NCBI GenBank assembly: GCA_028377305.1
Contig: JAONJW010000020.1
Coordinates: 1 to 43,415, forward strand
Reading direction: 5' to 3'
From: Prolixibacteraceae bacterium
GTDB taxonomy: Bacteria; Bacteroidota; Bacteroidia; Bacteroidales; Prolixibacteraceae
Length of the DNA: 43,415 nucleotides
Shown: positions 34,331-43,116 of the stretch, piece by piece
Layout of the letters: every line of letters starts with the position of its first letter
Position numbering within the stretch: position 1 is the first letter of the stretch
Translations under genes and position numbers: made by a program
Notes under the pieces: generated by a model
The model's input: only the letters and a program-made list of their open reading frames with translations
Told to the model about the DNA's origin: nothing
The model's database searches: none

Positions 34331-35006
34331 TAGCTTTTGCAAAAAAATTCCATACAGCATCATCAGGTGGAGTTGCAATAATAGCTGTAAACTCTTTTGT
34401 CACAGGATGGCTAAAAGTTAGTTTACGTGCATGAAGGTGTATTCCACCATCAGGATTTGAACGAGAAGCACCATACTTTAGGTCTCCTTTAATGTGTAAT
34501 CCTATTGCAGCCAATTGTGCTCTGATCTGATGATGTCTTCCAGTGTGTAATTCTATCTCTAAAAGATGGTACTTAGTAGAAGATCCTAGATAGTGATATG
34601 TTAATGCCGCCTTTTTTGCTTCTGGACGATCTTTATGGTAGGCATAGGACTTATTTTGTTTTGTATTACGCACCATGTAATGCTCTAACCTTTGAGAAGA
34701 CACTTCAGGCTTCTTATCTACAACGACCCAATAAGTCTTTTGCATCTCTGATTTGCTCTGAAACATCTTATTCAGTCTAGTTAGCGCTTTAGACGTTTTG
34801 GATAACAAAAGTACACCTGATGTAGGACGATCTAAACGATGAGGTAAACCTAAATAAACATTCCCAGGCTTACAGTCTCTATTCTTAATAAATGCTTTTA
34901 CTACATCAGTCATAGGAGTGTCGCCTGTTTTATCTCCTTGTACAATAGCTCCCGAGGGCTTATTTACTGCAATCAGATGATTGTCTTCAAATAGAATTGG
35001 ATACAT
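34317..35006 (-). CDS. RluA-family pseudouridine synthase
   Basis: Isomerises uridine to pseudouridine in rRNA or tRNA. 229 residues without an N-terminal S4 domain, so closer in layout to RluA/TruC than to RluC or RluD. The catalytic motif HRLDRPTSGVLLLSK contains the conserved Asp (near residue 60). The later motifs LLEIELHTGRHHQIRAQLA and GDLKYGA are standard for the family. The target site cannot be told from sequence. It lies downstream of panB on the same strand, but a terminator separates them. Confidence 0.9.
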   Translation of the reverse strand: MYPILFEDNHLIAVNKPSGAIVQGDKTGDTPMTDVVKAFIKNRDCKPGNVYLGLPHRLDRPTSGVLLLSKTSKALTRLNKMFQSKSEMQKTYWVVVDKKPEVSSQRLEHYMVRNTKQNKSYAYHKDRPEAKKAALTYHYLGSSTKYHLLEIELHTGRHHQIRAQLAAIGLHIKGDLKYGASRSNPDGGIHLHARKLTFSHPVTKEFTAIIATPPDDAVWNFFAKAIKDA

Positions 35007-35016
35007 AATACATCAA

Positions 35017-35048
35017 AACAAAAACAATCAGGCAATTTGCCTGATTGT
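35017..35048 (-). terminator. Terminator of panB
   Basis: The perfect arms acaatcaggca and tgcctgattgt flank a 3-nt loop. A T-rich tail follows on the minus strand, 26 bases after the panB stop. Confidence 0.85.
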
Positions 35049-35074
35049 CATACTGTAATTACTTACAACTATAA

Positions 35075-35890
35075 TTAATACTGTTCTCTTTCGTTAGGAA
35101 AATCTACGGACTTCACGTCAGAAACATAGTTTCCTACAGCACCAATGATCTCTGCTCCTAGGTTATGATAACGACGTAAGAATCGTGGAGAAAATTCCTG
35201 TGTAATACCCAACATATCGTGTACTACCAAAACTTGACCATCCACTTCACTTCCCGCACCAATACCAATCACTGGTATCTTTACTGTGCTAGCTACTTTT
35301 TTTGCTAAACTTGCCGGAATCTTCTCTAAAACTAATGCATAACAACCCGCTTCTTCAAGAAGTTTGGCATCATTAATTAGTTTCTCAGCTTCTTCGTCTT
35401 GCTTTGCACGTACAGTATATGTTCCATATTTATGAATAGACTGAGGCATTAACCCTAAGTGACCCATAACAGGAATACCAGCACACAGGATACGTTTTAC
35501 AGACTCAATAACCTCTTCTCCACCTTCCATTTTTACAGAGTCAGCATGTGTCTCCTTCATGATACGGATTGCAGAAGAAAGAGCCTCTTTTGAGTTTCCT
35601 TGATAAGAACCAAAAGGAAGGTCCACAACAACGTGAGCACGGTTAACCGCTTTTACCACAGAACTTCCGTGATAGATCATTTGATCAAGAGTAATAGGTA
35701 GTGTAGTTTCGTTACCCGCCATTACGTTTGATGCCGAATCCCCTACTAAAATTACATCGATACCAGCTTGATCAACCAATTTCGCAATACTATAGTCATA
35801 TGCAGTTAGCATTGCAATCTTTTCCCCTTTGAGCTTCATCTCGGAAAGCACATGGGTAGTAACCTTTTTTACCTCTCTATGTACAGACAT
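35075..35890 (-). CDS. panB: 3-methyl-2-oxobutanoate hydroxymethyltransferase
   Basis: First step of pantothenate synthesis: methylene-tetrahydrofolate plus 2-oxoisovalerate gives ketopantoate. 271 residues, the standard length. Motifs: [40 protein letters not shown] (metal-binding Asp), [28 protein letters not shown] and [18 protein letters not shown] (Gly-rich end with catalytic Glu region nearby). No panC or panD gene is adjacent. Confidence 0.95.
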   Translation of the reverse strand: MSVHREVKKVTTHVLSEMKLKGEKIAMLTAYDYSIAKLVDQAGIDVILVGDSASNVMAGNETTLPITLDQMIYHGSSVVKAVNRAHVVVDLPFGSYQGNSKEALSSAIRIMKETHADSVKMEGGEEVIESVKRILCAGIPVMGHLGLMPQSIHKYGTYTVRAKQDEEAEKLINDAKLLEEAGCYALVLEKIPASLAKKVASTVKIPVIGIGAGSEVDGQVLVVHDMLGITQEFSPRFLRRYHNLGAEIIGAVGNYVSDVKSVDFPNEREQY

Positions 35891-35917
35891 TACCTTTATT
35901 TATTGATACAATACCTG

Positions 35918-35925
35918 CAAAATTA
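35918..35925 (-). promoter_or_regulatory. -7 box TAATTTTG of panB
   Basis: An exact TAnnTTTG match on the minus strand, 28 bases before the ATG at 35890. No clear -33 element. Confidence 0.45.
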
Positions 35926-36103
35926 TGAAATAAGATTTTATTACGCACCATAAAATAGCTTCATTTATTTAGATAAAATAGAAACAGGAGCTGACATAGT
36001 GCCTATAATTGACAATAAAAGGTCATTTTGACACCATGTCATGTACTATTTTTTGGGATAAAAGAGATCACACATGACAATATTTCATATTTACTAATGT
36101 TTT

Positions 36104-36111
36104 TAATTTTG
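36104..36111 (+). promoter_or_regulatory. Candidate -7 box TAATTTTG of dnaK in the 368-base divergent spacer
   Basis: An exact TAnnTTTG match about 148 bases before the dnaK ATG. No HrcA/CIRCE inverted repeat was found in the spacer. Apart from this and the panB box I see nothing else in 35891-36258. Confidence 0.35.
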
Positions 36112-36258
36112 GCACACCATTTGATATTTATCCTACCAAATGCACGAATACAAACTTTGTAATTCATGTAAATGGATTGAAGTATTATAGAGGTAGTGCA
36201 AAGCTTTTAATAGTAATAAAGCAAATTAGTAACTGAAACAAATTAAAAATTAAATATA

Positions 36259-38160
36259 ATGGGAAAGATTATTGGTATTGACTTAGGAACAACAAACTCT
36301 TGTGTTTCTGTAATGGAAGGAAACGAGCCAGTTGTAATCATTAACAATGAAGGTAAAAGAACTACTCCTTCGGTAGTCGCTTTTGTAGAAAATGGTGAAA
36401 GAAAAATTGGTGATCCTGCAAAACGTCAAGCAATCACTAATCCAGAAAAGACTATTTACTCTATTAAACGTTTTATGGGGGAATCTTACGATCAAATCTC
36501 AAATGAGGTTGCAAGAGTTCCTTATAAAGTAGTAAAAGGAGATAACAACACTCCACGCGTTCAAATTGACGACCGTAAATATTCTCCACAAGAGATCTCA
36601 GCAATCACACTTCAAAAGATGAAGAAAACTGCTGAAGATTATCTTGGACAAGAAGTTTCGGAGGCAGTAATTACCGTTCCTGCATACTTTAATGATGCAC
36701 AACGTCAAGCAACAAAAGAAGCTGGAGAAATCGCAGGTCTTAAAGTCCGTCGTATTATAAACGAACCAACAGCAGCAGCACTTGCTTATGGTTTGGATAA
36801 AAAAGACGAAGATATGAAAATTGCTGTCTTCGATCTTGGTGGTGGTACTTTTGATATCTCAATCCTTGAATTGGGTGATGGTGTATTCGAAGTAAAATCA
36901 ACAGATGGTGACACACATCTTGGAGGTGACGACTTTGATGATGTAATCATTAACTGGTTAGCTGATGAGTTCCTTAAAGAAAAAGGTGTTGATCTACGTA
37001 AAGATCCAATGGCTCACCAACGATTAAAAGAAGCTGCAGAGAAAGCAAAAATTGAATTGTCTAGTGGTACATCTACAGAGATCAATTTACCATATATCTT
37101 CCAATTGGATAACATGCCACAACACATGGTTAAGTCATTATCACGTGCTCAGTTTGAGCAGTTGGCTGACGATCTAATCAGAAGAACTATTGTTCCTTGT
37201 GATAACGCACTTAAAAATGCTGGTCTTAATGCATCAGAAATTGATGAAGTAATTCTAGTTGGAGGATCAACTCGTATCCCAGCTATCGTAGAGAAAGTAA
37301 AATCTTTCTTTGGTAAAGCACCTTCTAAAGGGGTAAACCCAGATGAAGTAGTAGCTGTTGGTGCCGCAATTCAAGGTGGTGTATTGACAGGAGAGGTAAA
37401 AGATGTACTTCTATTGGACGTTACTCCTCTTTCATTAGGTATTGAAACAATGGGTGGAGTGATGACTAAATTGATTGAGTCTAACACAACGATCCCAACC
37501 AAGAAGTCTCAAGTATTCTCTACCGCAGCAGATAACCAACCAGCTGTAGATATTCATGTACTTCAAGGAGAACGTTCTATGGCAAATGACAACAAAACAA
37601 TTGGTCGATTCCAATTGGCTGATATTCCACCAGCACGTCGTGGTGAGCCACAAATCGAAGTAACATTTGATATTGATGCAAACGGTATCCTACATGTATC
37701 TGCAAAAGACAAAGCAACAGGGAAAGAGCAATCAATCAAAATTGAAGCTTCTTCAGGTCTTAGTGATGACGAAATCCAACGCATGAAAAATGAAGCAGAA
37801 GCAAACGCAGAAGCAGATCAACAAGCGAAAGATAAAATCGATAAGATCAACGGTGCAGACAGCATGATCTTCCAAACAGAGAAGCAATTAAAAGAGTTTG
37901 GAGACAAACTGCCAGCTGACAAGAAAGCGCCTATTGAAGCGGCTCTAGATAAACTAAAGGAAGCGCATAAAGCAGAAGATATTGCAGCAATCGATGCAGC
38001 AACAGAAGAACTTAACACTGTATTCCAAGCAGCATCACAAGAGATGTATAATGCTGGTGCAGGTCAAGAAGCTCAAGGTGGTGCACAACAACAAGCACAA
38101 CCAAATCAAGGTGATCAAGACAAAGAAGTAACTGATGTTGACTTCGAAGAAGTTAAGTAA
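36259..38160 (+). CDS. dnaK: Molecular chaperone DnaK (Hsp70)
   Basis: 633 residues. The N-terminal ATPase domain has [20 protein letters not shown], the second phosphate loop [17 protein letters not shown] and [12 protein letters not shown]. The linker [12 protein letters not shown] is followed by the substrate-binding domain and a helical lid. The C-terminal tail is Gln-rich and ends in the acidic [11 protein letters not shown] used for co-chaperone contact. No grpE or dnaJ gene is adjacent, as is usual in Bacteroidota. It ends at a strong terminator, so it is a single-gene unit. Confidence 0.98.
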   Translation: MGKIIGIDLGTTNSCVSVMEGNEPVVIINNEGKRTTPSVVAFVENGERKIGDPAKRQAITNPEKTIYSIKRFMGESYDQISNEVARVPYKVVKGDNNTPRVQIDDRKYSPQEISAITLQKMKKTAEDYLGQEVSEAVITVPAYFNDAQRQATKEAGEIAGLKVRRIINEPTAAALAYGLDKKDEDMKIAVFDLGGGTFDISILELGDGVFEVKSTDGDTHLGGDDFDDVIINWLADEFLKEKGVDLRKDPMAHQRLKEAAEKAKIELSSGTSTEINLPYIFQLDNMPQHMVKSLSRAQFEQLADDLIRRTIVPCDNALKNAGLNASEIDEVILVGGSTRIPAIVEKVKSFFGKAPSKGVNPDEVVAVGAAIQGGVLTGEVKDVLLLDVTPLSLGIETMGGVMTKLIESNTTIPTKKSQVFSTAADNQPAVDIHVLQGERSMANDNKTIGRFQLADIPPARRGEPQIEVTFDIDANGILHVSAKDKATGKEQSIKIEASSGLSDDEIQRMKNEAEANAEADQQAKDKIDKINGADSMIFQTEKQLKEFGDKLPADKKAPIEAALDKLKEAHKAEDIAAIDAATEELNTVFQAASQEMYNAGAGQEAQGGAQQQAQPNQGDQDKEVTDVDFEEVK

Positions 38161-38181
38161 TCCTACTTACTATATAATTTT

Positions 38182-38215
38182 AAAAGCGACTATCTCAAAA
38201 GAGATAGTCGCTTTT
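38182..38215 (+). terminator. Terminator of dnaK
   Basis: A perfect 15-bp stem (aaaagcgactatctc and its complement) has a 4-nt loop and a T-run. It lies 22 bases after the stop. Confidence 0.92.
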
Positions 38216-38323
38216 TGTTTCTCAACATATTATTTGAATAGATGTCAGAATTTATCATCATAAGATAAAGCAGTTTATTGGTAAATAATGGAGCTCATAT
38301 GTTTTAAACTCATATTTCAACAT

Positions 38324-38364
38324 GCACTGAAAGTGCTACAGTTTATAGCCCAGTGCGAAGCACT
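38324..38364. repeat. REP-like pair of mirror hairpins
   Basis: gcact-gaa-agtgc at 38324-38336 and agtgc-gaa-gcact at 38352-38364 are two 5-bp hairpins with the same GAA loop and swapped arms, 15 bases apart, so each arm can pair within or between hairpins. A G-rich tail (ttggggagggctgtaagtcc) follows near 38379. This resembles bipartite REP-type repeats moved by Y1 transposases in Bacteroidota. It sits in the 450-base spacer after dnaK, which otherwise shows no gene. Confidence 0.55.
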
Positions 38365-38610
38365 AGGTATGGATAAAAGAGATTGGGGAGGGCTGTAAGT
38401 CCGATGATAATATATTGAATTAATCATAAAAGCTCAATTATAACAACTCCAATGAAACAAATCGAACATACAGCCTTTATTAGCAGTAAGTTATCTACAC
38501 ATAAGGGTTCACCATATACTAGTTTCTTCAAATAATATAAAAACAATCATCCCATATAGTAATATCTTTTCGTATAATTGTTTATAGATACGTACTTATA
38601 CCTTTTAAAT

Positions 38611-39759
38611 ATGAAAAGAACGACAATTTTACTCTTTACTGTACTTCTGATTTTCACTGCTTGCACAAGGCAGCACGTAAATACAACAACATCAAATACC
38701 ATTAAAGTTGGTGTATTCGATAAAAATGGTGACAGCCCATTCTGTATTACTGATGCTATGGAAGCATTAAAAATCGATAAAGATATTGCCCCCCGTGTCA
38801 TTTCAGCTGCTGATATCATGATGGGGAATACTGAAGATATTGACGTGTACTTATTTCCAGGAGGTAGTGGGAGTTCAGAAGCAGCCAGCCTTGGTGAAAA
38901 GGGTCGACAAAGAATAATTGATCTTGTTAAAAAGCAAGGCAAAGGTATTGTTGGGATATGTGCTGGTGCCTATCTATTAACAGGAACAGAGAACTACACT
39001 TTCTTAAACTTAAGCGGATATAAAGCCATTGATGTAGAACATGACCATAGAGGACATGGGCTATCAACATTTTCATTAACCCAGGAAGGGGAAAAAATAT
39101 TCCCTGAATTGGCCGATAGAGAAATCTCATATTGTCAATATTATGAAGGACCGGTAATGGTTCCAGTAACCAACAACGAAAGTAAGTATACCAAGCTGGC
39201 AACCATGTTAAGCGATGTGCATACCATTGAAGGTACACCAGCTAACATGACAAACAACAAACCTTTTATCACCATTAATGAGATTGGAAAAGGGAAAACA
39301 GCATCAGTTGTAGGACACCCAGAATGCACACCTGGAATGAGATGGATGATTCCTCGCCTTGTAAGAGTAGTAGCAAACAAGAAGATCATCTCTTATGATA
39401 ACAATGTTGTGAAACCAGATCTATACCATCAAGAGATCCTATTTACCAAAGAACAACAGGCAAAGTACAGACTTGCGAAGAAACAGCTTTGCAAATCGAA
39501 AGAAGAAAAGCTAAAAGCTATGCAGGAATTGGCAGATATGAGTGCATGGTCTGCAAAAAAACTAATCCCCCCAATGCTACGAGATCAGGATTTTGAAGTG
39601 AGATTATTGGCAGCAAAATTAACAGTTCAACTCGAAAGAACTGATGCCATAAATGATGTAAAAGCTACGATTCTGAACGAATCAGATAAGAGACACAAAA
39701 AACTATTGGAAAAGGAACTGAACCAATTGCAAAGCCTTTACGGAAAACATAGCCAATAA
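38611..39759 (+). CDS. Lipoprotein with BPL_N (glutamine-amidotransferase-like) domain and helical C-terminal repeats
   Basis: 382 residues from the ATG at 38611; a TTG at 38578 would put an odd extension before a good signal. The signal MKRTTILLFTVLLIFTAC suggests lipidation at Cys18. The domain at about 30-260 matches the N-terminal domain of eukaryotic biotin-protein ligases: VGVFDKNGDSPFCITDAMEAL, DVYLFPGGSGSSEAAS, and GIVGICAGAYLLTG, which carries a class I amidotransferase-like Cys. VVGHPECTPGMRWMIPRLVR gives the late His/Glu region. The last 110 residues are helical, HEAT-like (FEVRLLAAKLTVQLERT). Reaction unknown; probably periplasmic. Confidence 0.8.
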   Translation: MKRTTILLFTVLLIFTACTRQHVNTTTSNTIKVGVFDKNGDSPFCITDAMEALKIDKDIAPRVISAADIMMGNTEDIDVYLFPGGSGSSEAASLGEKGRQRIIDLVKKQGKGIVGICAGAYLLTGTENYTFLNLSGYKAIDVEHDHRGHGLSTFSLTQEGEKIFPELADREISYCQYYEGPVMVPVTNNESKYTKLATMLSDVHTIEGTPANMTNNKPFITINEIGKGKTASVVGHPECTPGMRWMIPRLVRVVANKKIISYDNNVVKPDLYHQEILFTKEQQAKYRLAKKQLCKSKEEKLKAMQELADMSAWSAKKLIPPMLRDQDFEVRLLAAKLTVQLERTDAINDVKATILNESDKRHKKLLEKELNQLQSLYGKHSQ

Positions 39760-39891
39760 CGTAAAAAACTTTCAACACAGGGGGCTGTTCATAAATACAA
39801 GTACAATTAAAACTTATGACAGAATCAAACTCTATAAGACCAATTGGCAAGTTCTTCAAAAATAATCAATAAAGATTTTATCGAACAAAAC

Positions 39892-39958
39892 ACAGTCAAT
39901 AAAAGTCATCCCAATAGGTAAACAATTTTAATCCACTTGAATGACTTTTATTGACTGT
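39892..39958. repeat. Perfect 18-bp inverted repeat
   Basis: acagtcaataaaagtcat (39892-39909) pairs perfectly with 39941-39958 across a 31-nt loop. It lies 133 bases after the BPL_N-domain gene and 30 bases after the broken minus-strand gene. The arms are AT-rich and there is no strong T-run, so it may be a weak two-way terminator or a remnant of a mobile element end. Confidence 0.6.
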
Positions 39959-39987
39959 TTATTTATCGTTGGAACGTAATGACATAA

Positions 39988-40449
39988 TCATATCGATTTA
40001 AAACGTAAATTAGCATTATCACAGTAGCAATCTAACTGAATGCTTACACTATCGTAAATTACACCTTCTGCATTTAGTAGTTTTAAATACTTGATTTGTA
40101 TGTTCTCATCCTCTTGACTTGCCTCCTTCTGAGAAGCTGAAAGTAAATCTTTCTTCTCATTTAAAAGATCTACTATAACCGATGAATTGACATGAATGAG
40201 CTCTCCAGTCTATTTATTGACCATATACACAAATCGTAATGTTGCTAATTTTGCTCCAGCAAAAGCACCTCCAAGAGCACCCAAAAGCGCAGCATTTGTC
40301 AACATCTTATTTTGAAGCTCCGCATCAGAAGAAATACCCGATTTAAATACTAAGTATTTTCCGTTCGAAATTAATTCTACATACCACATTTGCACTCCAT
40401 ACTGAAAACAAATACAAAACAGGTGATATATTTCTTCTTCCACAGTCAC
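39988..40449 (-). pseudogene. Small conserved-looking gene broken by an in-frame TAG
   Basis: The minus-strand frame from about 40485 reads KKIYYEVVKVTVEEEIYH and on through VQMWYVELISNGKYLVFKSG and ATLRFVYMVNK. A single TAG at 40212-40210 stops it. The same frame then continues for 73 codons as TGELIHVNSSVIVDLLNEKK and later EGVIYDSVSIQLDCYCDNAN, to a TGA at 39988. The TAG most likely replaces a Gln codon (NKQTGELI). No ATG and no signal peptide are present, so the 5' end also seems lost. Function not recognised. Confidence 0.5.
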
Positions 40450-40865
40450 CTTGACAACTTCATAATAGATCTTTTTGATACAGATTAACGCATATAAAAG
40501 TTAGTTTTAGATAGGTTCAAACATTTTTTAGAGTATTGAAAACATTGCTTCTATGCTATGTCGTTTCCTTTGTGTTAAAGAGAGGTGATATAAATAGGTC
40601 CATTTACGGATAAATCATGAGTTCCTAGTAGAGTCATATAATCTGCCGTTATCATATACACTGACGAAATGGTTGATCAAAATTTGAACAATTTCCCTAG
40701 ACAATAAATAAAAGTTGGGGATAAACAGAGAAGGTACGAAAAAGCAGATATGGATCAATTATACAGATATCAGTTTAAGCCACTAAAAAATATGGGAACT
40801 CTTTGTAAAATAACATGACGAGATTACTGATTATCATTATACAAAAATGATCTAAAAATAAACAC
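40450..40865. other. Spacer before the GH20 gene
   Basis: 416 bases of AT-rich sequence that should contain the GH20 promoter; I found no exact TAnnTTTG with good spacing. A minus-strand frame near 40550-40670 has a protein-like run (SVYMITADYMTLLGTHDLSV), which may be decayed coding sequence of unknown origin. Confidence 0.35.
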
Positions 40866-42842
40866 ATGAATTACAAAGCATTTAAGAACTTATTGTTGGC
40901 AATTACCTTGATTTTGCCAAACTTATTATTGGCACAAAATAGAGTGTCCATTATTCCTAAACCTGTAAAAGAAAAGATCACATCTGGAAGTTTTGTGTTA
41001 AATTCAAAAACACAAATAAAAGCAACCTCAGATTTAAATAACGAGGTAGAATATTTTATAGAGCAATTAAAGACTTCAACTGGGATAGAACTAAACTCAT
41101 CTTCTAGTTCTAGCTCTATTGAATTAAAAACTAGCCGTTCTCTAGAAAACAAATATGGAAAGGAAGCCTACAAACTAAATATTACGCAAAACAAGATTAC
41201 TGTTTCTGGAGGAAGTAAAACAGGTATATTCTATGGGTTGCAGACTCTATTGCAGTTAATGCCTGAACATGTATATAGCAGGGTTAATATAAAAAAGGAA
41301 AAACTATCAATTCCTTGTGTAGATATTTTAGACTATCCACGTTTTGGCTGGCGTGGTTTCATGCTTGATGCCTCACGTTCATTCCAACCTGTTGAATACG
41401 TTAAAAAGACACTTGATTTAATGGCAATGCATAAAATGAATGTACTTCACTGGCACTTGACGGATGATCATGGTTGGAGAATTGAGATCAAATCACACCC
41501 TGAGCTGACACAAGTAGCGGCATTCCGTAATCAACCTAATTATCCTGTAAAAGGTGAAGTCAACCCATATGGTGGATATTATACACAAAAGCAGATTCGT
41601 GAGATCATAAAATATGCAGAAAAACTTCATATCACCATTGTACCAGAAGTTGATTTACCTGGACACTCTTCTGCACTGTTAGGGGCTATCCCTGAAATGG
41701 GTTGCAACGATGTAGAGAGACAAGATCATATTCAGTACTTCAGAGATTACCCGATGCGAAATACCAATTTTATCAAGCATAAAGGTAGTAATGTCGTTTG
41801 CGCTGGGAAAGAGTCGGTTTATCCGATAATTAACGACATTCTAAATGAAATTATCGACCTATTTCCTAGTGAATACATTCATATTGGAGGTGACGAGGTA
41901 AAGAAAAAATGGTGGGAATCTTGTCCTCATTGTCAAAAAAGAGCAAAAGATGAAGGACTAAAAGATATGGATGAACTACAAGCTTATTTCATCAAAAGAC
42001 TTGAAAAGATGGTAGTCAACCGGGGACGAAAATTAATAGGTTGGGACGAAATATTAAGGGGTGGACTTTCTCCTACAGCATCCGTAATGGGGTGGCGTGG
42101 CATGAAAGGTGCTGAAAAATCAATAAAACAAGGGCGTAAAACAGTAGTTGCGTCTAACAAAGGGTACTATATCCAACGCAATCAAACAGAAAACCCTTAT
42201 CATCCACAAGGTTGGCCACGTGTAACTACAGCAAAACACATTTATGAATACAACCCTATTCCTGAAGGCCTAACAAAAGAACAAGAGAAACTTATCCTTG
42301 GTATTCAGACTTCTGTATGGACACCATTCATGAACAAAAATGGGCTATGGGACATTGCTATTTATCCACGTAATTGTGCACTAAGTGAGGCTGCATGGAC
42401 ACAACGAGACTTAAAAGATTGGAATGATTTTGAAAGTCGTATGAAAAACCATCTTAAACGTTTGGATTACAAAGGGGTCTCATATTGGCGTGAAAATGCA
42501 AAAGTCATCGGGACTTGGGATACTCAGGATTTATGGGATGAAAATACTATACTGAAATATGATGTTTCAAATGAAATTAAAGAGGTCGGAGTTTATTTTT
42601 TCCTAGGAGATGTTAAAGACGGTGCAGAAATAATTGTAGATAGGGCTGTTATCTTAAAAGATGGAAAACAAATTGCCAGTGACAAACACCTGGGGTATAT
42701 TTCTAAAGACAAAAATCATGAACGAATTTATTTCATTGATATTCAAAAAATAGATACCGATGCAAAATATGAATTACAGCTAAAAGTAAAAGGAACGCTG
42801 GGTAAAGTTTCAAAAGGTGAATTCGTAGTTCTTCATCCTTAA
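40866..42842 (+). CDS. Secreted beta-N-acetylhexosaminidase, GH20
   Basis: 658 residues. Removes terminal N-acetylglucosamine or N-acetylgalactosamine from glycans. Signal peptide ending LILPNLLLAQ. GH20b-type N-terminal alpha/beta domain at about 30-145, preceded by a Ser-rich loop (NSSSSSSSIEL). The catalytic TIM barrel starts at YPRFGWRGFMLDASRSFQPV, then LHWHLTDDHGWRIEIKSHPE and VPEVDLPGHSSALL. The catalytic pair Asp343-Glu344 is in HIGGDEVKKKWW. The barrel ends near ALSEAAWTQRD. About 120 further residues form a beta-rich accessory domain. Together with NagB and the sulfatases it suggests use of sulfated, amino-sugar-containing glycans. Confidence 0.95.
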   Translation: MNYKAFKNLLLAITLILPNLLLAQNRVSIIPKPVKEKITSGSFVLNSKTQIKATSDLNNEVEYFIEQLKTSTGIELNSSSSSSSIELKTSRSLENKYGKEAYKLNITQNKITVSGGSKTGIFYGLQTLLQLMPEHVYSRVNIKKEKLSIPCVDILDYPRFGWRGFMLDASRSFQPVEYVKKTLDLMAMHKMNVLHWHLTDDHGWRIEIKSHPELTQVAAFRNQPNYPVKGEVNPYGGYYTQKQIREIIKYAEKLHITIVPEVDLPGHSSALLGAIPEMGCNDVERQDHIQYFRDYPMRNTNFIKHKGSNVVCAGKESVYPIINDILNEIIDLFPSEYIHIGGDEVKKKWWESCPHCQKRAKDEGLKDMDELQAYFIKRLEKMVVNRGRKLIGWDEILRGGLSPTASVMGWRGMKGAEKSIKQGRKTVVASNKGYYIQRNQTENPYHPQGWPRVTTAKHIYEYNPIPEGLTKEQEKLILGIQTSVWTPFMNKNGLWDIAIYPRNCALSEAAWTQRDLKDWNDFESRMKNHLKRLDYKGVSYWRENAKVIGTWDTQDLWDENTILKYDVSNEIKEVGVYFFLGDVKDGAEIIVDRAVILKDGKQIASDKHLGYISKDKNHERIYFIDIQKIDTDAKYELQLKVKGTLGKVSKGEFVVLHP

Positions 42843-42855
42843 AAAATAAGATAAT

Positions 42856-42888
42856 ACAGGGCTTATTCATACAATGAAGAAGCTCTGT
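42856..42888 (+). terminator. Weak terminator-like hairpin after GH20
   Basis: The arms acagggctt and aagctctgt are 15 nt apart with one G-T pair. There is no T-run, so function is doubtful. Confidence 0.3.
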
Positions 42889-42960
42889 TATTAATCATTA
42901 GTGGTGATGGATAAGATTCCTTTTTGATAAAAAAGATTTGCAAGACTTAGTATCTATAGA

Positions 42961-43116
42961 ATGAAGAAAATAATACTATTGTTGGTATTAGTGCCAGTCC
43001 AATTACTTGTATTAGCAGAAGAGTTGCCTCGAAAGCCAAATATTGTACTTATCATGGCTGATGATGTGGGCTGGGAAAGCTTTGAGTGGATATGCAACAA
43101 AATATCGGACAATTAA
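42961..43116 (+). pseudogene. Sulfatase 5' fragment cut by an IS3-family element
   Basis: The ATG at 42961 starts a signal peptide (MKKIILLLVLVPVQLLVLAE) followed by KPNIVLIMADDVGWESFE, the N-terminal metal-binding segment of formylglycine sulfatases. After this Glu the sequence changes to IS end sequence and the frame stops at 43114. The formylglycine site and the rest are missing; the remainder may lie beyond the IS element outside the window. Its position 119 bases behind the GH20 gene suggests the two once formed a glycan-degrading unit. Confidence 0.82.

Noticed and set aside
35891..36258. CIRCE-type HrcA operator upstream of dnaK
   Set aside because: No 9-bp inverted repeat with the TTAGCACTC pattern is present.
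40540..40680. Minus-strand protein-like runs before GH20, one resembling the IE-x-MF segment of IS4-type transposases (HSIEAMFSIL)
   Set aside because: The runs lie in different frames with stops and are too short to separate from chance.
42961..43116. Short frame after GH20 considered as a complete small secreted protein
   Set aside because: The sequence is the start of a sulfatase and the last nine codons come from the IS end.
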